A stretch of DNA of 64,000 nt. Source: Amphibacillus marinus. GTDB lineage: Bacteria; Bacillota; Bacilli; Bacillales; Amphibacillaceae. The translations under genes and the position numbers were made by a program. The stretch spans positions 62,001 through 126,000 of the forward strand of contig NZ_FODJ01000005.1 of assembly GCF_900110345.1 (NCBI RefSeq), in the 5' to 3' direction. Under the pieces are notes generated by a model. The model was not told the origin of the DNA. It did no database searches and worked only from the letters and a program-made list of their open reading frames with translations. This document shows, piece by piece, positions 28,201-41,382 of the stretch (positions within the stretch are counted from its first letter, which is position 1; every line of letters begins with the position of its first letter).

Positions 28201-29322
28201 ATGCGTAAAATTACTGTTATGCCAATTTTTGGCACGCGTCCTGAAGCAATTAAAATGGCACCACTTGTTATTGAGTTGAAAAAACGAAAGCAGCAATTTG
28301 AAACCATCGTTGCTGTAACAGCCCAGCATCGCGAAATGCTTGACCAGGTTCTTACTATTTTCAATATTACGCCAGATTATGATTTAAATATCATGAAGAA
28401 AAATCAAACACTTGCGGATATAACCACCCGTGTTCTACAGGGACTAGAACCAATTATTAGTGAAGTTAAACCGGATATTATTCTTGTGCATGGTGATACA
28501 ACGACAACATTTGCCGCATCACTTGTTGCTTACTATCATCAAATAGCAGTTGGTCATGTTGAAGCTGGTTTACGCACTTGGAACAAGCTTTCACCATTTC
28601 CAGAAGAAATCAATCGCCAATTAACAGGGGTCCTGTCTGACTTACACTTTGCTCCAACCGAGAAGTCAGCAGCGAATTTACTCGCTGAAAACAAGTCCAA
28701 GGATCGCATCTTCATAACCGGAAATACGGCAATAGATGCTCTTCAGACAACTGTTACACAAGATTATCAGCATCCAATTCTAGATCGTGTGAAAGGAAAG
28801 AGACTTGTGTTGGTAACCGCACACCGACGTGAAAATTTGGGTGAGAATATGAGTAAAATGTTTCGTGCAATTAGAAGATTAGTTGACACGCATACTAATA
28901 TCCACGTTGTTTATCCTGTTCATTTAAATCCAGTTGTTCAAGAAGCTGCCCTAACAATTTTAGGTAATCATGATCGAATTGATTTAATTAAACCACTCGA
29001 TGTTATGGATTTTCATAATTTTGCAGCTCAAGCCGATTTAATTCTAACTGATTCTGGTGGTGTGCAGGAGGAAGCTCCTTCCCTTGGTGTTCCCGTTCTT
29101 GTATTAAGAGATACTACGGAACGACCAGAGGGAATTGAAGCGGGAACATTAAAACTTGCAGGTACTGAGGAAGAGCAGATTTATAAATTAGCGAATCATT
29201 TATTAATTGATCAGGAAGCCTATCAACAAATGGCACACGCATCTAATCCATATGGAGACGGAAAAGCAAGCGTCCGGATTTCTGATGCTATTCACAATTA
29301 TTTTAGCGAAAAACTGTCGTGA
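28201..29322 (+). CDS. mnaA: UDP-N-acetylglucosamine 2-epimerase
   Basis: MnaA (373 residues) interconverts UDP-GlcNAc and UDP-ManNAc. It supplies the ManNAc of the teichoic-acid linkage unit made by TagO and TagA-type enzymes. Typical motifs are FGTRPEAIKMAPLV, VHGDTTTTFAASL, HVEAGLRTW, PEEINRQLTGVLSDLHFAPT and LTDSGGVQEEAPSLGVPVL. The SD AAGGGAAGGTGA precedes ATG 28201. In B. subtilis its homologue YvyH also lies near upp and atp. Confidence 0.94.
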   Translation: MRKITVMPIFGTRPEAIKMAPLVIELKKRKQQFETIVAVTAQHREMLDQVLTIFNITPDYDLNIMKKNQTLADITTRVLQGLEPIISEVKPDIILVHGDTTTTFAASLVAYYHQIAVGHVEAGLRTWNKLSPFPEEINRQLTGVLSDLHFAPTEKSAANLLAENKSKDRIFITGNTAIDALQTTVTQDYQHPILDRVKGKRLVLVTAHRRENLGENMSKMFRAIRRLVDTHTNIHVVYPVHLNPVVQEAALTILGNHDRIDLIKPLDVMDFHNFAAQADLILTDSGGVQEEAPSLGVPVLVLRDTTERPEGIEAGTLKLAGTEEEQIYKLANHLLIDQEAYQQMAHASNPYGDGKASVRISDAIHNYFSEKLS

Positions 29323-29340
29323 AATTACGACAGTTTTTTT
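29309..29340 (+). terminator. mnaA terminator
   Basis: AAAACTGTCGT (29310-29320) pairs with ACGACAGTTTT, followed by TTTT; the arm overlaps the stop codon. Confidence 0.85.
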
Positions 29341-29555
29341 GAATAGAAGAGAGATATTTCATTTGCTTAAAATGTCCTTTATGGTAAAAGCAATCAAGGC
29401 ACAGAAGTAAGCCACCCTATCGCCAAAATGAAATTCACTTCCTAAAAGCTTCAAATCTCAATTCAACCAATAAAAAAAACGCCAAGTAACCTTATTAAAA
29501 AGTGCATGTTTCTTACGTGGTAATCACAAACTATCTCAAAAAGGAGTTTACAACT

Positions 29556-31697
29556 TTGAGAAAATTACTTATGATTACCCTGCTTTTTTTAATATTATTT
29601 CCTGCAAAAACTAATGCCACTCTTGAAAAGAGTAAAATTTTAATTGAGCTTAATACCCATGTTGCAAACTTCGAACAAGATTTGGAGCGCCACTTTCCGC
29701 ATGTGAAAGTGATTGAACGTTTCACAACACTGTTAAATGCTATTGTTGTGGAGGGGACAGGGTATCAGCTGAACCGAATTTTAAGTGATAAAGCGGTCAA
29801 GGGTGCGTATCCCATTACAACCTATCAAGTCAATCCTATATATAGCGATGAGGAAATTCCTACACATGAGGTTAGTCAAATAAATCAGCTGCAACACACC
29901 GGAAAAGGGGTAAAGATTGGCGTTATTGACACTGGGATTGATTATACTCATCCTGATTTAGCAGCTAATTATTTTGGTGGCTATGATGTCATTGATTTCG
30001 ATGGAGACCCGATGGAAACTCTACCAGAGCAGGGAATGCCAACCTTACACGGTACTCATGTTGCGGGTATTATTGCAGCTAATGGAGAGCACAAAGGTAT
30101 TGCGCCTGACGCTGAATTGTACAGTTATCGTGCCCTTGGGCCAGGAGGAATGGGGACGACAATTCAAGTGATTGCCGCACTTGAAAAGGCTGTGGACGAT
30201 GGCATGGATATTATAAATCTCTCGCTTGGTAATAGTATTAATGGACCAGATTGGCCGACAAGTATTGCTGTTAATCGCGCAATTGATAAAGGGATTTCTG
30301 TTGTCATTGCAAATGGTAACACTGGTCCTGCCCCATGGACAGTAGGCTCTCCGGCAACTGCGACCAAGGCAATCTCAGTTGGTGCTTCTACACAAACATA
30401 CACACAAGCAACCATAGTCGAACCTATTCAAAATCGAACACTAGCTTACACCGCAATTCAGGGTACTCCAGCTTGGCGATTGACAAAAGACTACCCCGTT
30501 ATTTATGGCGGAATTGGTTCTGATACACTTCCGAATGCGAGCGGAAAAATTGTCTTGTTTAAACGAGGGGAGCTAACTTTTTCTGAGAAAGTTGAGCAGG
30601 CACAGTTGGCTGAGGCAGAAGCGGTTATTATCTATAATGATAGTAACGAGCAAATTCAAGCAGGAGTTGAGTTTGAAGCCGAAATCCCTGCTATCCTAAT
30701 ATCAGAGGCGGACGGTGAATGGTTAATTAGTCAAGCAAATAAAGAAGGGTCAGTATGGCTTGATACAATGTATCAAACACACGAAAACGAGGTGGCCTCA
30801 TTTAGTTCAAGAGGTCCTGTGACCGCAAGCTGGCAAATTAAGCCGGAAATTGTGGCACCAGGTGTCAATATTACCAGTACAGTTCCAGATGGCTATGCGA
30901 GTCTGCAAGGAACGAGTATGGCAGCACCTTATATAGCTGGTGCTTTAGCTGTCCTTAAAGAAGCTCAGCCGGATTGGACACCATATCAGTTAAAAGCGGC
31001 CTTGCTAACCCAAGCAAAGCCACTTGCTGGGCAACTTCCAACTGAACAGGGCATGGGCGAAGTTGATTTATTAGCAGCCATTAATACCCCTGTAATTATT
31101 GAAAATTCTCTTCTTAATCTTGGCTTAATTAGTCAGTTTAAGGAAATAAAAACGCATAAGCTAGAAGTAACAAATACGTCTAATGATCCCTTGCTTATTC
31201 AATTTGATCGTCCTAATCTTGCACAAGGAATTAAGTGGGAGCTCCCAGCAACAATAACCATACAACCAAATCAAACAGAAACCATTCCACTTACTATCAC
31301 GATCCGATCAGAGCAATTAGCAGAAGGTATGCATCAGGGTTATCTATCTGTCCAAATAAATAAGCAGACCTATCAACTCCCTTACTTATTTATTAATCAA
31401 ACGGCAGCCTTTCCAAAGTTAGCAGGCTTTGAACTCGATCCTGTCCTGAATGAAATAGGGAGTTATACACTCAAGCTCCAGCTTGCAGAAGAGAATGACA
31501 AAATTATGTTAGACCTATATGATCCAGTAACCTATGACTATTTAGGAACGATCTTAAATGAAGATGAAGTTGCTGCAGGCTTATATGAAGAAAGGATTGA
31601 TTTAACTAATATTGAAGTAAAACCAGCGTATTTAATCAACATTATTCTAATAAAAGAGGACCGAATTGACCATATTCAGCAGCTTTTTACGCCATAA
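29556..31697 (+). CDS. Secreted Vpr-like subtilisin-family protease
   Basis: This 713-residue S8 peptidase has a signal peptide (LLMITLLFLILFPAKTNAT), an I9-type propeptide, and the catalytic triad Asp125 (IGVIDTGIDYTHPDL), His168 (LHGTHVAGI) and Ser454 (GTSMAAPYIAGALA), with the oxyanion Asn in VIANGNTGP. A protease-associated domain is inserted between His and Ser (about 290-400), as in minor extracellular protease Vpr, and beta-rich domains follow. The start is TTG 29556, nine bases after AAGGAG. It is not in this place in B. subtilis. Vpr and related proteases process exported signalling peptides there, so a link to the peptide gene at 45964 is possible but only inferred. Confidence 0.85.
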   Translation: MRKLLMITLLFLILFPAKTNATLEKSKILIELNTHVANFEQDLERHFPHVKVIERFTTLLNAIVVEGTGYQLNRILSDKAVKGAYPITTYQVNPIYSDEEIPTHEVSQINQLQHTGKGVKIGVIDTGIDYTHPDLAANYFGGYDVIDFDGDPMETLPEQGMPTLHGTHVAGIIAANGEHKGIAPDAELYSYRALGPGGMGTTIQVIAALEKAVDDGMDIINLSLGNSINGPDWPTSIAVNRAIDKGISVVIANGNTGPAPWTVGSPATATKAISVGASTQTYTQATIVEPIQNRTLAYTAIQGTPAWRLTKDYPVIYGGIGSDTLPNASGKIVLFKRGELTFSEKVEQAQLAEAEAVIIYNDSNEQIQAGVEFEAEIPAILISEADGEWLISQANKEGSVWLDTMYQTHENEVASFSSRGPVTASWQIKPEIVAPGVNITSTVPDGYASLQGTSMAAPYIAGALAVLKEAQPDWTPYQLKAALLTQAKPLAGQLPTEQGMGEVDLLAAINTPVIIENSLLNLGLISQFKEIKTHKLEVTNTSNDPLLIQFDRPNLAQGIKWELPATITIQPNQTETIPLTITIRSEQLAEGMHQGYLSVQINKQTYQLPYLFINQTAAFPKLAGFELDPVLNEIGSYTLKLQLAEENDKIMLDLYDPVTYDYLGTILNEDEVAAGLYEERIDLTNIEVKPAYLINIILIKEDRIDHIQQLFTP

Positions 31698-31857
31698 AGC
31701 GACCTATTTAGAATGAAAGCGGTTTTATTTGTGAATTTTTTTAGTCTATAGGTTTTTTTTGACTTCGAGTGTTATAATGGGATTATTCGGTTTTAAAAGC
31801 ATCTGTGTAGAGTTAAGTACTTACCTAGGAATGCACCTATTTTGTGGAGGTAACGCC

Positions 31858-32966
<1,109 letters not shown>

Positions 32967-32970
32967 TTAA

Positions 32971-33204
<234 letters not shown>

Positions 33205-33232
33205 TCAAACGAATAGGAAGGAAGTGTACGCG

Positions 33233-33763
33233 ATGTTAAGCACATCACAATCCTTTGTTGTCGGTGCCACAGTAGGAGGCCTACATGTTGGTGATATTGT
33301 CGTCACAATAATCGGTTTCTCATTGTTATTATTTTTATTAAAGATATTTGCTTGGGGCCCGTTAATTAAAGTAATGGAAGAGCGAGAAGAATTTGTCGCA
33401 ACGGAGTTAGAAACTGCTCAAGAAAAAAGTATTCAGGCAAATCGAGCAATTGAAGAAGCTGATGAGAAACTTGCCTCTGCTCGACATGAAGCTAAGAAAA
33501 TAGTAGTTGAAGCAAGACGATCAGCGACGACCTTGGAAGAGAATATTGTCAATGAAGCCCGTGCGGTAGCAAAGAAAATGCGCCAGGATGCAGAGGAAGA
33601 AATTATAATTGAGCGTCAAGAAGCGGTGCAGGATATGCAAGAGCAGGTTGCTGAAATTGCTTTCCAGATTGCAATGGATATTATTAAGAAAGAAATGAGT
33701 CCAGAGGATCAAAAGCGTTTAATTCAAGAACGATTAGATCGTTTAGGAGACGAGTTAACATGA
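33233..33763 (+). CDS. atpF: ATP synthase subunit b
   Basis: Subunit b (176 residues) has one N-terminal membrane helix (about 16-36, IVVTIIGFSLLLFLLKIFAW) and a long charged coiled coil that forms the peripheral stalk. ATG 33233 is preferred over GTG 33224, which is only a base or so from the AGGAAGG SD. Its stop overlaps atpH by four bases (ATGA). Confidence 0.93.
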   Translation: MLSTSQSFVVGATVGGLHVGDIVVTIIGFSLLLFLLKIFAWGPLIKVMEEREEFVATELETAQEKSIQANRAIEEADEKLASARHEAKKIVVEARRSATTLEENIVNEARAVAKKMRQDAEEEIIIERQEAVQDMQEQVAEIAFQIAMDIIKKEMSPEDQKRLIQERLDRLGDELT

Positions 33764-34305
33764 AAAACCGATTAAAGGCCCGCCGCTATGCCGAGGCTTT
33801 ATATGAGGTTGCAAGTGAACGTGGGCATTGTGATCTGATTGAAGCAGAGCTAATGGTTATTAAAGAGGTTTTTTATGCGAAGTCAGAGCTTGTTAGCTTT
33901 CTGCAAAACCCACAGCAGTGGATGAATCGAGCCCGTATTATTAAATCAACCTTTACTACTTTTTCATCTGAAGTAGTCAAAACGCTACTAATAATGGTTG
34001 AGCACCATGCTGAAAAAGAGGTTGGGTCAATGGTTGATTACTATGTCACCCTATTAAATAGAGATCGTTGCATTGGCGTCGGGAAGGTTCTGACAGCTGA
34101 ACCGTTGGCTGAAGAACGCCTCGAGGAAATTTCAGTGCGATTTGCGCCGAAGTTCAATTTCAAACGGCTAAAGTTAATTAACGTTATTGAACCCGATATC
34201 TTAGGTGGCTTCAAGATTATTGTCAATCAGCAAGTATATGACGCCTCGGTCCAGGGACGCTTACGCAATATGAAAAAGAACTTTGTACCATTGTACAAAA
34301 GGTGA
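33760..34305 (+). CDS. atpH: ATP synthase subunit delta
   Basis: Subunit delta (181 residues) joins the peripheral stalk to the top of F1. The N-terminal helical domain (ARRYAEALYEVASERG) and C-terminal motif (EPDILGGFKIIVNQQVYDASVQGRLRNM) are clear. It overlaps the end of atpF by four bases, so translation is coupled. Confidence 0.93.
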   Translation: MKNRLKARRYAEALYEVASERGHCDLIEAELMVIKEVFYAKSELVSFLQNPQQWMNRARIIKSTFTTFSSEVVKTLLIMVEHHAEKEVGSMVDYYVTLLNRDRCIGVGKVLTAEPLAEERLEEISVRFAPKFNFKRLKLINVIEPDILGGFKIIVNQQVYDASVQGRLRNMKKNFVPLYKR

Positions 34306-34321
34306 GAAGGGGTGACGTTGT

Positions 34322-35830
34322 ATGGAAATCAGAGCGGAAGATATAAGTGCCCTGATAAAAAAGCAAATTCAGTATTATCAAAATGACACAGAGATTTATG
34401 ATCTTGGTACTGTGATTGAAACAGGTGATGGAATTGCCCAAATTTATGGGCTAAACAATGCATTATTAGGCGAACTCGTTGAATTTCTAGATGGTACAAT
34501 GGGCCTCGTCCAAAGTTTAGAAGAGGATCGCGTCGGTGTCGTTATCTTAGGCTCTCACCTTTCAATCCGTGAAGGAGATGAGGTGCGCAGAACGGGACGG
34601 ATTATGGAAGTCCCTGTTGGGAAGTCCCTGCTTGGTCGCGTTGTAAATCCTTTGGGACAGCCAATTGACGGCAAAGGACCAATCAAAACGCGCAAGACAC
34701 GTCCAATCGAGGCACACGCACCGGGTGTAATGGAGCGTAAATCCATTCATGAACCGCTTCAAACGGGAATAAAAGCAATTGATGCTCTTGTACCAATCGG
34801 AAGAGGGCAACGTGAGCTAATAATAGGTGATCGTCAAACAGGCAAGACAACTGTCGCTGTTGATACCATCTTAAATCAAAAGAATCAAAATATGTTTTGT
34901 ATTTATGTTGCAATTGGTCAGAAGGATTCAACAGTAAGAGCAACAGTAGAAACCTTTAGAAAACACGGAGCACTTGATTATACAATTGTTATTAATGCCG
35001 GAGCATCAGCGCCAGCGCCATTGCAATATTTAGCCCCTTATGCAGGTGTAGCAATGGGTGAGGAGTTTATGTTTAGTGGTGAGCATGCGTTAGTTATTTA
35101 TGATGATATTTCTAAGCAAGCGGCGGCCTACCGTGAACTCTCTTTGCTTTTAAAACGACCACCTGGACGTGAAGCATTTCCTGGTGATGTTTTCTATTTG
35201 CATTCGCGTTTACTCGAGCGCGCCGCAAAGCTAAGTGATGAACTAGGCGGTGGTTCACTTACTGCTTTACCGTTTGTCGAAACACAAGCAGGTGATATTT
35301 CAGCATATATCCCAACGAATGTTATTTCAATTACAGATGGACAAATCTTTTTACAATCCGATTTGTTCTTCGCTGGGGTAAGACCTGCAATTAATCCAGG
35401 TTTGTCGGTATCACGTGTTGGTGGGTCAGCACAGACAAAAGCAATGAAGAAAGTCGCTGGGACGTTGCGCATTGACTTGGCATCCTATCGAGAGCTTGAA
35501 TCGTTTGCTCAATTTGGTTCGGATTTGGATCGATCAACATTAGCTAAGCTTAATCGTGGCAAGCGAACAATTGAAGTACTTAAGCAAGGCTTACATCAGC
35601 CAATTGCCATGGAAAATCAAGTAATGATTATTTATGCACTTATTCATGGCTTCTTAGATGAGATTCCACTTGAAGATATTACGCGCTTCGAGACTGAACT
35701 GTATCCTTATTTAGAAGCTGCCTATCCAGAAGTATTAGCTGAGATTCGGCAGTCAGGCAAATTAGCGTCGTCAGCAGATATGGAAGAAGCGATTCGCACA
35801 TTCACAAAACAGTTTATTGTATCTGCCTAA
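34322..35830 (+). CDS. atpA: ATP synthase subunit alpha
   Basis: Alpha (502 residues) is the non-catalytic nucleotide-binding F1 subunit. It shows Walker A in [15 protein letters not shown], the DELSD-type segment, and the ATP-synthase signature [17 protein letters not shown]. The arginine finger is in this last motif. The SD AGAAGGGGTGAC precedes ATG 34322. Confidence 0.97.
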   Translation: MEIRAEDISALIKKQIQYYQNDTEIYDLGTVIETGDGIAQIYGLNNALLGELVEFLDGTMGLVQSLEEDRVGVVILGSHLSIREGDEVRRTGRIMEVPVGKSLLGRVVNPLGQPIDGKGPIKTRKTRPIEAHAPGVMERKSIHEPLQTGIKAIDALVPIGRGQRELIIGDRQTGKTTVAVDTILNQKNQNMFCIYVAIGQKDSTVRATVETFRKHGALDYTIVINAGASAPAPLQYLAPYAGVAMGEEFMFSGEHALVIYDDISKQAAAYRELSLLLKRPPGREAFPGDVFYLHSRLLERAAKLSDELGGGSLTALPFVETQAGDISAYIPTNVISITDGQIFLQSDLFFAGVRPAINPGLSVSRVGGSAQTKAMKKVAGTLRIDLASYRELESFAQFGSDLDRSTLAKLNRGKRTIEVLKQGLHQPIAMENQVMIIYALIHGFLDEIPLEDITRFETELYPYLEAAYPEVLAEIRQSGKLASSADMEEAIRTFTKQFIVSA

Positions 35831-35851
35831 TGCAAAAAGGGAGGCGAGCGC

Positions 35852-36730
35852 ATGATTCCGTCACTACGAGAAATCCAAAAACGTATTGAAGCAACTGAAA
35901 AAACAAAGAAAATTACCAATGCCATGCATATGGTTGCAGCTTCAAAGCTTGGAAAGTCCGAAGCATCAAGTCAAGCATTTATTGCTTATGCTGAAAAAAT
36001 AGAAGAGATGGTTCGCCATATTGTTGAAAGCTATGGCGATCACAATCACCCTATCCTTATCCCGCGTAAAGTAAGGAAGACAGCTTATTTTGTCATTACT
36101 TCTGACCGTGGACTCGCGGGACCATTTAATAGTCAAGTACTCAGACGTCTAGAAGAGATTATTCAAGAAAGACATCGTTCTAAACGGGAGTATACGATTA
36201 TTACAATAGGAAGGATGGGTAGAGAATACTTTAAGAATAGAGAAATGCCTGTTTTAAGAGCTGTTACCGATTTGCCCGATCGTCCATATTTCAGTGACTT
36301 AGAGGATCTGACCTATGATACTGTGCAGTTTTATATTGATGGTGAATTTGACCGACTTGAAATGGTATACAATCATTATTTGTCAGCAATGACACAAGAG
36401 GTCAGAGTTAAGAAAATATTGCCGCTCATTAATGAGGATGACGTTGATAAGCTAAAAAAACAAACACATAGTGAGTTTTTATTTGAACCGAGTGAGGATC
36501 AAATCTTAAAAACATTACTCCCACAATACGCAGAAAGCTTGATATACGGTGCTTTTTTAGAAAGTAAGGCAAGTGAAAATGCATCGCGCATGAATGCGAT
36601 GCGCAACGCAACAGATAATGCCGACAATATGATTTCAGATCTGCGCTTACAGTATAATCGTGCCAGACAAGCGCAAATTACTCAGGAACTGTCTGAAATT
36701 ATTAGCGGAGCAGATGCTCAGCACGACTAA
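35852..36730 (+). CDS. atpG: ATP synthase subunit gamma
   Basis: Gamma (292 residues) is the rotating central shaft. The N-terminal helix (IQKRIEATEKTKKITNAMHMVAASKL) and the C-terminal NASRMNAMRNATDNADNM helix are typical. The SD is AAAGGGAGGCG before ATG 35852. The order alpha-gamma-beta-epsilon is standard. Confidence 0.95.
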   Translation: MIPSLREIQKRIEATEKTKKITNAMHMVAASKLGKSEASSQAFIAYAEKIEEMVRHIVESYGDHNHPILIPRKVRKTAYFVITSDRGLAGPFNSQVLRRLEEIIQERHRSKREYTIITIGRMGREYFKNREMPVLRAVTDLPDRPYFSDLEDLTYDTVQFYIDGEFDRLEMVYNHYLSAMTQEVRVKKILPLINEDDVDKLKKQTHSEFLFEPSEDQILKTLLPQYAESLIYGAFLESKASENASRMNAMRNATDNADNMISDLRLQYNRARQAQITQELSEIISGADAQHD

Positions 36731-36756
36731 CAAACGTGTCGGTATAGGAGGAATAA

Positions 36757-38572
<1,816 letters not shown>

Positions 38573-38589
38573 TATAAAGTTGTATTTTG

Positions 38590-38663
38590 AAAAAAGAGCA
38601 TCTGGTCATACGTTTTGAGGCTATTTAGAGCCAATAGACGTACTACTAGATGCTTTTATTTTC
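38590..38663 (+). terminator. ATP synthase operon terminator
   Basis: AGCATCT (about 38597) pairs with AGATGCT (about 38647) in an extended stem that contains TACGT/ACGTA and GGCT/AGCC sub-stems, followed by TTTTATTTT. Confidence 0.8.
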
Positions 38664-38669
38664 CTAAGC

Positions 38670-38698
38670 TTGTATTCCCAACTTGTCTCCTCTATAAT
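38670..38698 (+). promoter_or_regulatory. Candidate promoter of ywzB-ywmB
   Basis: TTGTAT (38670-38675), 17-base spacer, TATAAT (38693-38698). The -10 is perfect, the -35 modest. Confidence 0.5.
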
Positions 38699-38772
38699 TG
38701 GTTAGTGGTACAATTATTCCGACATGTTATGACGTTATTTCCGGGGAAATAACAAAAAAGGAGGAAGAAATA

Positions 38773-39006
38773 ATGCTACAGGATTTAGGAATTGAGGCGC
38801 TTATAAACATAGTCTCACACCTGTTTTTTATTACAGTCACATGGCAAGTGATTCGGGCTGTTCGTCTTGATGAGATCTTTAGTAAGAATCGAATTTTGGA
38901 AGCAAGAATTTTCATCCTATTTGTCACAATTATGATTGGTTCTGCTGTAAGTAACTTTGTCATCGACCTATTAACGTGGTCACAACGGTTGCTTTATTTA
39001 TTTTAA
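38773..39006 (+). CDS. ywzB: DUF1146 membrane protein YwzB
   Basis: This 77-residue protein has two predicted membrane helices (LINIVSHLFFITVTWQVI and ARIFILFVTIMIGSAVSNFV) and is the YwzB/DUF1146 family, located between atpC and ywmB in Bacilli. The function is unknown. ATG 38773 follows AAAGGAGGAAG; the frame is open upstream but includes the promoter, so earlier starts are unlikely. Confidence 0.87.
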   Translation: MLQDLGIEALINIVSHLFFITVTWQVIRAVRLDEIFSKNRILEARIFILFVTIMIGSAVSNFVIDLLTWSQRLLYLF

Positions 39007-39084
39007 TGAGGGATTTCTAGTTATTAGTATAAGGATGCCGCTAATGGTCATACTGGATAGTAAAATCATTAGAGGTGACTAAAA

Positions 39085-39771
39085 ATGACTAAGGCAATTA
39101 TTCATACATCTGTCCTACTTACATTATTAAGTGTTTTATTTTCTGTCAGTCGGGAATCAACTTTACAAGAACTCATTAATTTTGCTCAAGAAAATCAATA
39201 TGCTGTTGCTTCTGGGGAATGGGTGGTAAAGGAAACCTTCTCGGAAGCAATGCTTAGTGATATCCTTGCTAATATTGAGCAAGCTAATTTTATAGCAATT
39301 AATAATAAAGAGCAGTCTGAAGTCCTGCGTTTTGAAAGAAAACAGACTAATAACTTAATAGAAACGGTAACGATTTTCACAAGAGAACATAATAATGAAC
39401 GTCTAGTGATATATCATTTATCAGGTGATATCAAGGAGTTAGAGCGAAAACCTGTCGACAAAAAAATTAATTCGTTCATTGGAACTATTTACACAAATGA
39501 AAAGCTTGATTATGCTTGTATTAGTCTGTCTCAAAATGGTATCATAGACACTAGGTATTTTATCACGGATTTGAAAGCTAATTTACAGATTAGAGAAATT
39601 AATAGACTTGAAGAATCGAATTTTGTAGTAATTACGGGCTATACAGAACAGTTTAAGCAATCGATACCAATTGAAAATGACAAAATGAATGTGCAAATAG
39701 CTAGTCGAACAGGTGCAAATGGTGAAACCACCTTTATAATTGGAACACCTATCCTAACGACTGAATACTAA
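39085..39771 (+). CDS. ywmB: YwmB family protein
   Basis: This 228-residue exported protein has an N-terminal hydrophobic signal (IIHTSVLLTLLSVLFSVS). It is the YwmB family, whose fold resembles the TATA-binding protein; the role is unknown. Position before murAA and spoIID matches B. subtilis, where the gene is associated with sporulation. The SD is TAGAGGTGAC before ATG 39085. Confidence 0.82.
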   Translation: MTKAIIHTSVLLTLLSVLFSVSRESTLQELINFAQENQYAVASGEWVVKETFSEAMLSDILANIEQANFIAINNKEQSEVLRFERKQTNNLIETVTIFTREHNNERLVIYHLSGDIKELERKPVDKKINSFIGTIYTNEKLDYACISLSQNGIIDTRYFITDLKANLQIREINRLEESNFVVITGYTEQFKQSIPIENDKMNVQIASRTGANGETTFIIGTPILTTEY

Positions 39772-39807
39772 TAAAATATAGACTTTGATGTTAGAGGAGA
39801 ATGAGCC

Positions 39808-41118
39808 TTGGAAAAAATAATAATTAAAGGTGGTAACAGATTAACTGGATCAGTAAAAGTTGAAGGGGCAAAAAATGCCGTGCTTCCAGTTATTGCTGCA
39901 ACGCTCATGGCGAGTAAGGGCCAATCAAAGGTCAGTAATGTACCAACCTTAGCAGATGTATATACAATGAAAGATGTCTTAACTCATATAAATGCAAAAG
40001 TCAAAATGACTGACAATATACTTTATGTCGATGCTGTTAACCCTTTGTTAACAGAGGCGCCATTAGAATATGTAACAAAAATGCGGGCATCAGTCCTTGT
40101 CTTGGGTCCATTATTAGCAAGATACGGTCATGCAAAAGTAGCATTACCTGGCGGTTGTGCGATTGGTTCACGGCCAATTGATCTGCACTTAAAAGGGTTT
40201 GAAGCAATGGGTGCAGAGGTCCATGTCGGAAATGGCTACGTTGAGGTATACACAGATAAGCCTTTGAAAGGTGCAAAGGTTTATTTAGATATGCCTAGTG
40301 TTGGAGCGACAGAAAATATTATGATGGCGGCTGCGTTAGCAAAAGGTAAAACAATTATTGAAAATGCAGCTAAGGAACCAGAAATTGTTGATTTAGCGAA
40401 CTTTTTAAATAAGATGGGTGCTAAAGTTATCGGTGCAGGCACTGAAAATATTAAAATTATTGGTGTAACTGAATTACACGGTACAGAGCACTCAATTATT
40501 CCTGATCGGATTGAGGCTGGGACTTTTATGGTGGCAGCTGCACTTACCCAAGGGAATGTGTTAATTGAAGGTGCTGAATTTGAGCACTCTCGTTCGCTTA
40601 TCTCTAAAATGGAAGAGATGGGCGTCACTGTAATTGAAGAACCAAATGGCTTACGGGTAATCGGACCAGAAAAATTAGGAGCAGTTGATATTAAAACACT
40701 GCCGCATCCTGGTTTCCCTACTGACATGCAATCGCAAATGATGACGTTAATGCTTAAATCAACTGGCACAAGTGTTATTACTGAAACTGTATTTGAAAAT
40801 CGCTTTATGCACGTTGAAGAGTTTCGACGAATGAATGCTAAAATGAAGATTGAAGGTCGAAGTGTGATTGTTGAAGGACCGACAAACCTTCAAGGTGCAG
40901 AGGTTCAAGCAACCGACTTAAGAGCAGGTGCTGCACTCGTGTTAGCCGGACTAATTTCAGAAGGCTATACACGTGTCACTGAGCTTAAGCACATCGATCG
41001 TGGCTACGTGAACTTAACTGGTAAGTTAAAAGCACTTGGTGCTGATATAGAACGAATTGAAGACGTTAATATTGAACTTGTTTCCGGTGATCAATTTGAA
41101 CGGATCTCATCATTATAA
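39808..41118 (+). CDS. murAA: UDP-N-acetylglucosamine 1-carboxyvinyltransferase 1
   Basis: MurAA (436 residues) is the second MurA in the window. The catalytic Cys117 is in [14 protein letters not shown] and the KN pair in [11 protein letters not shown]. It is usually the essential paralogue in Bacilli. It starts at TTG 39808, eight bases after GAGGAG. The spoIID neighbourhood is conserved; here a NERD gene and a repeat block separate murAA from spoIID. Confidence 0.94.
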   Translation: MEKIIIKGGNRLTGSVKVEGAKNAVLPVIAATLMASKGQSKVSNVPTLADVYTMKDVLTHINAKVKMTDNILYVDAVNPLLTEAPLEYVTKMRASVLVLGPLLARYGHAKVALPGGCAIGSRPIDLHLKGFEAMGAEVHVGNGYVEVYTDKPLKGAKVYLDMPSVGATENIMMAAALAKGKTIIENAAKEPEIVDLANFLNKMGAKVIGAGTENIKIIGVTELHGTEHSIIPDRIEAGTFMVAAALTQGNVLIEGAEFEHSRSLISKMEEMGVTVIEEPNGLRVIGPEKLGAVDIKTLPHPGFPTDMQSQMMTLMLKSTGTSVITETVFENRFMHVEEFRRMNAKMKIEGRSVIVEGPTNLQGAEVQATDLRAGAALVLAGLISEGYTRVTELKHIDRGYVNLTGKLKALGADIERIEDVNIELVSGDQFERISSL

Positions 41119-41130
41119 TTATTTTGCTAG

Positions 41131-41168
41131 CTAAGGCCAATTTCTTTTCGAAGGGGTTGGTCTTTTTA
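41131..41168 (+). terminator. murAA terminator
   Basis: AAGGCCAA and TTGGTCTT are the outer arms, CTTTT/AAGGG inner; followed by TTTTTATT. Confidence 0.85.
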
Positions 41169-41382
41169 TTAACTTTATTATAGAACGTACGTTCCTTGTT
41201 TGCAACCCCTTATTGGTTTGTGTAATTTTTAAAAAATTAGGAAAAGAGGAATTAATTTTATTAAAGTTGAAACTTTTCTTAGAATAATAACATTATTATG
41301 TTCTAGTATTTTAAAAAATGATGTTTGTAAATGATCATCTTATAAGTTATCATACAGAAAAACATTCAAAGTGAGGTTGTCT

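Noticed and set aside
28020-28364. 114-residue minus-strand frame
   Set aside because: Antisense of upp and mnaA coding sequence, crossing the upp terminator.
29207-29410. 67-residue frame inside and after mnaA
   Set aside because: Frame is offset inside the mnaA coding region and runs through its terminator.
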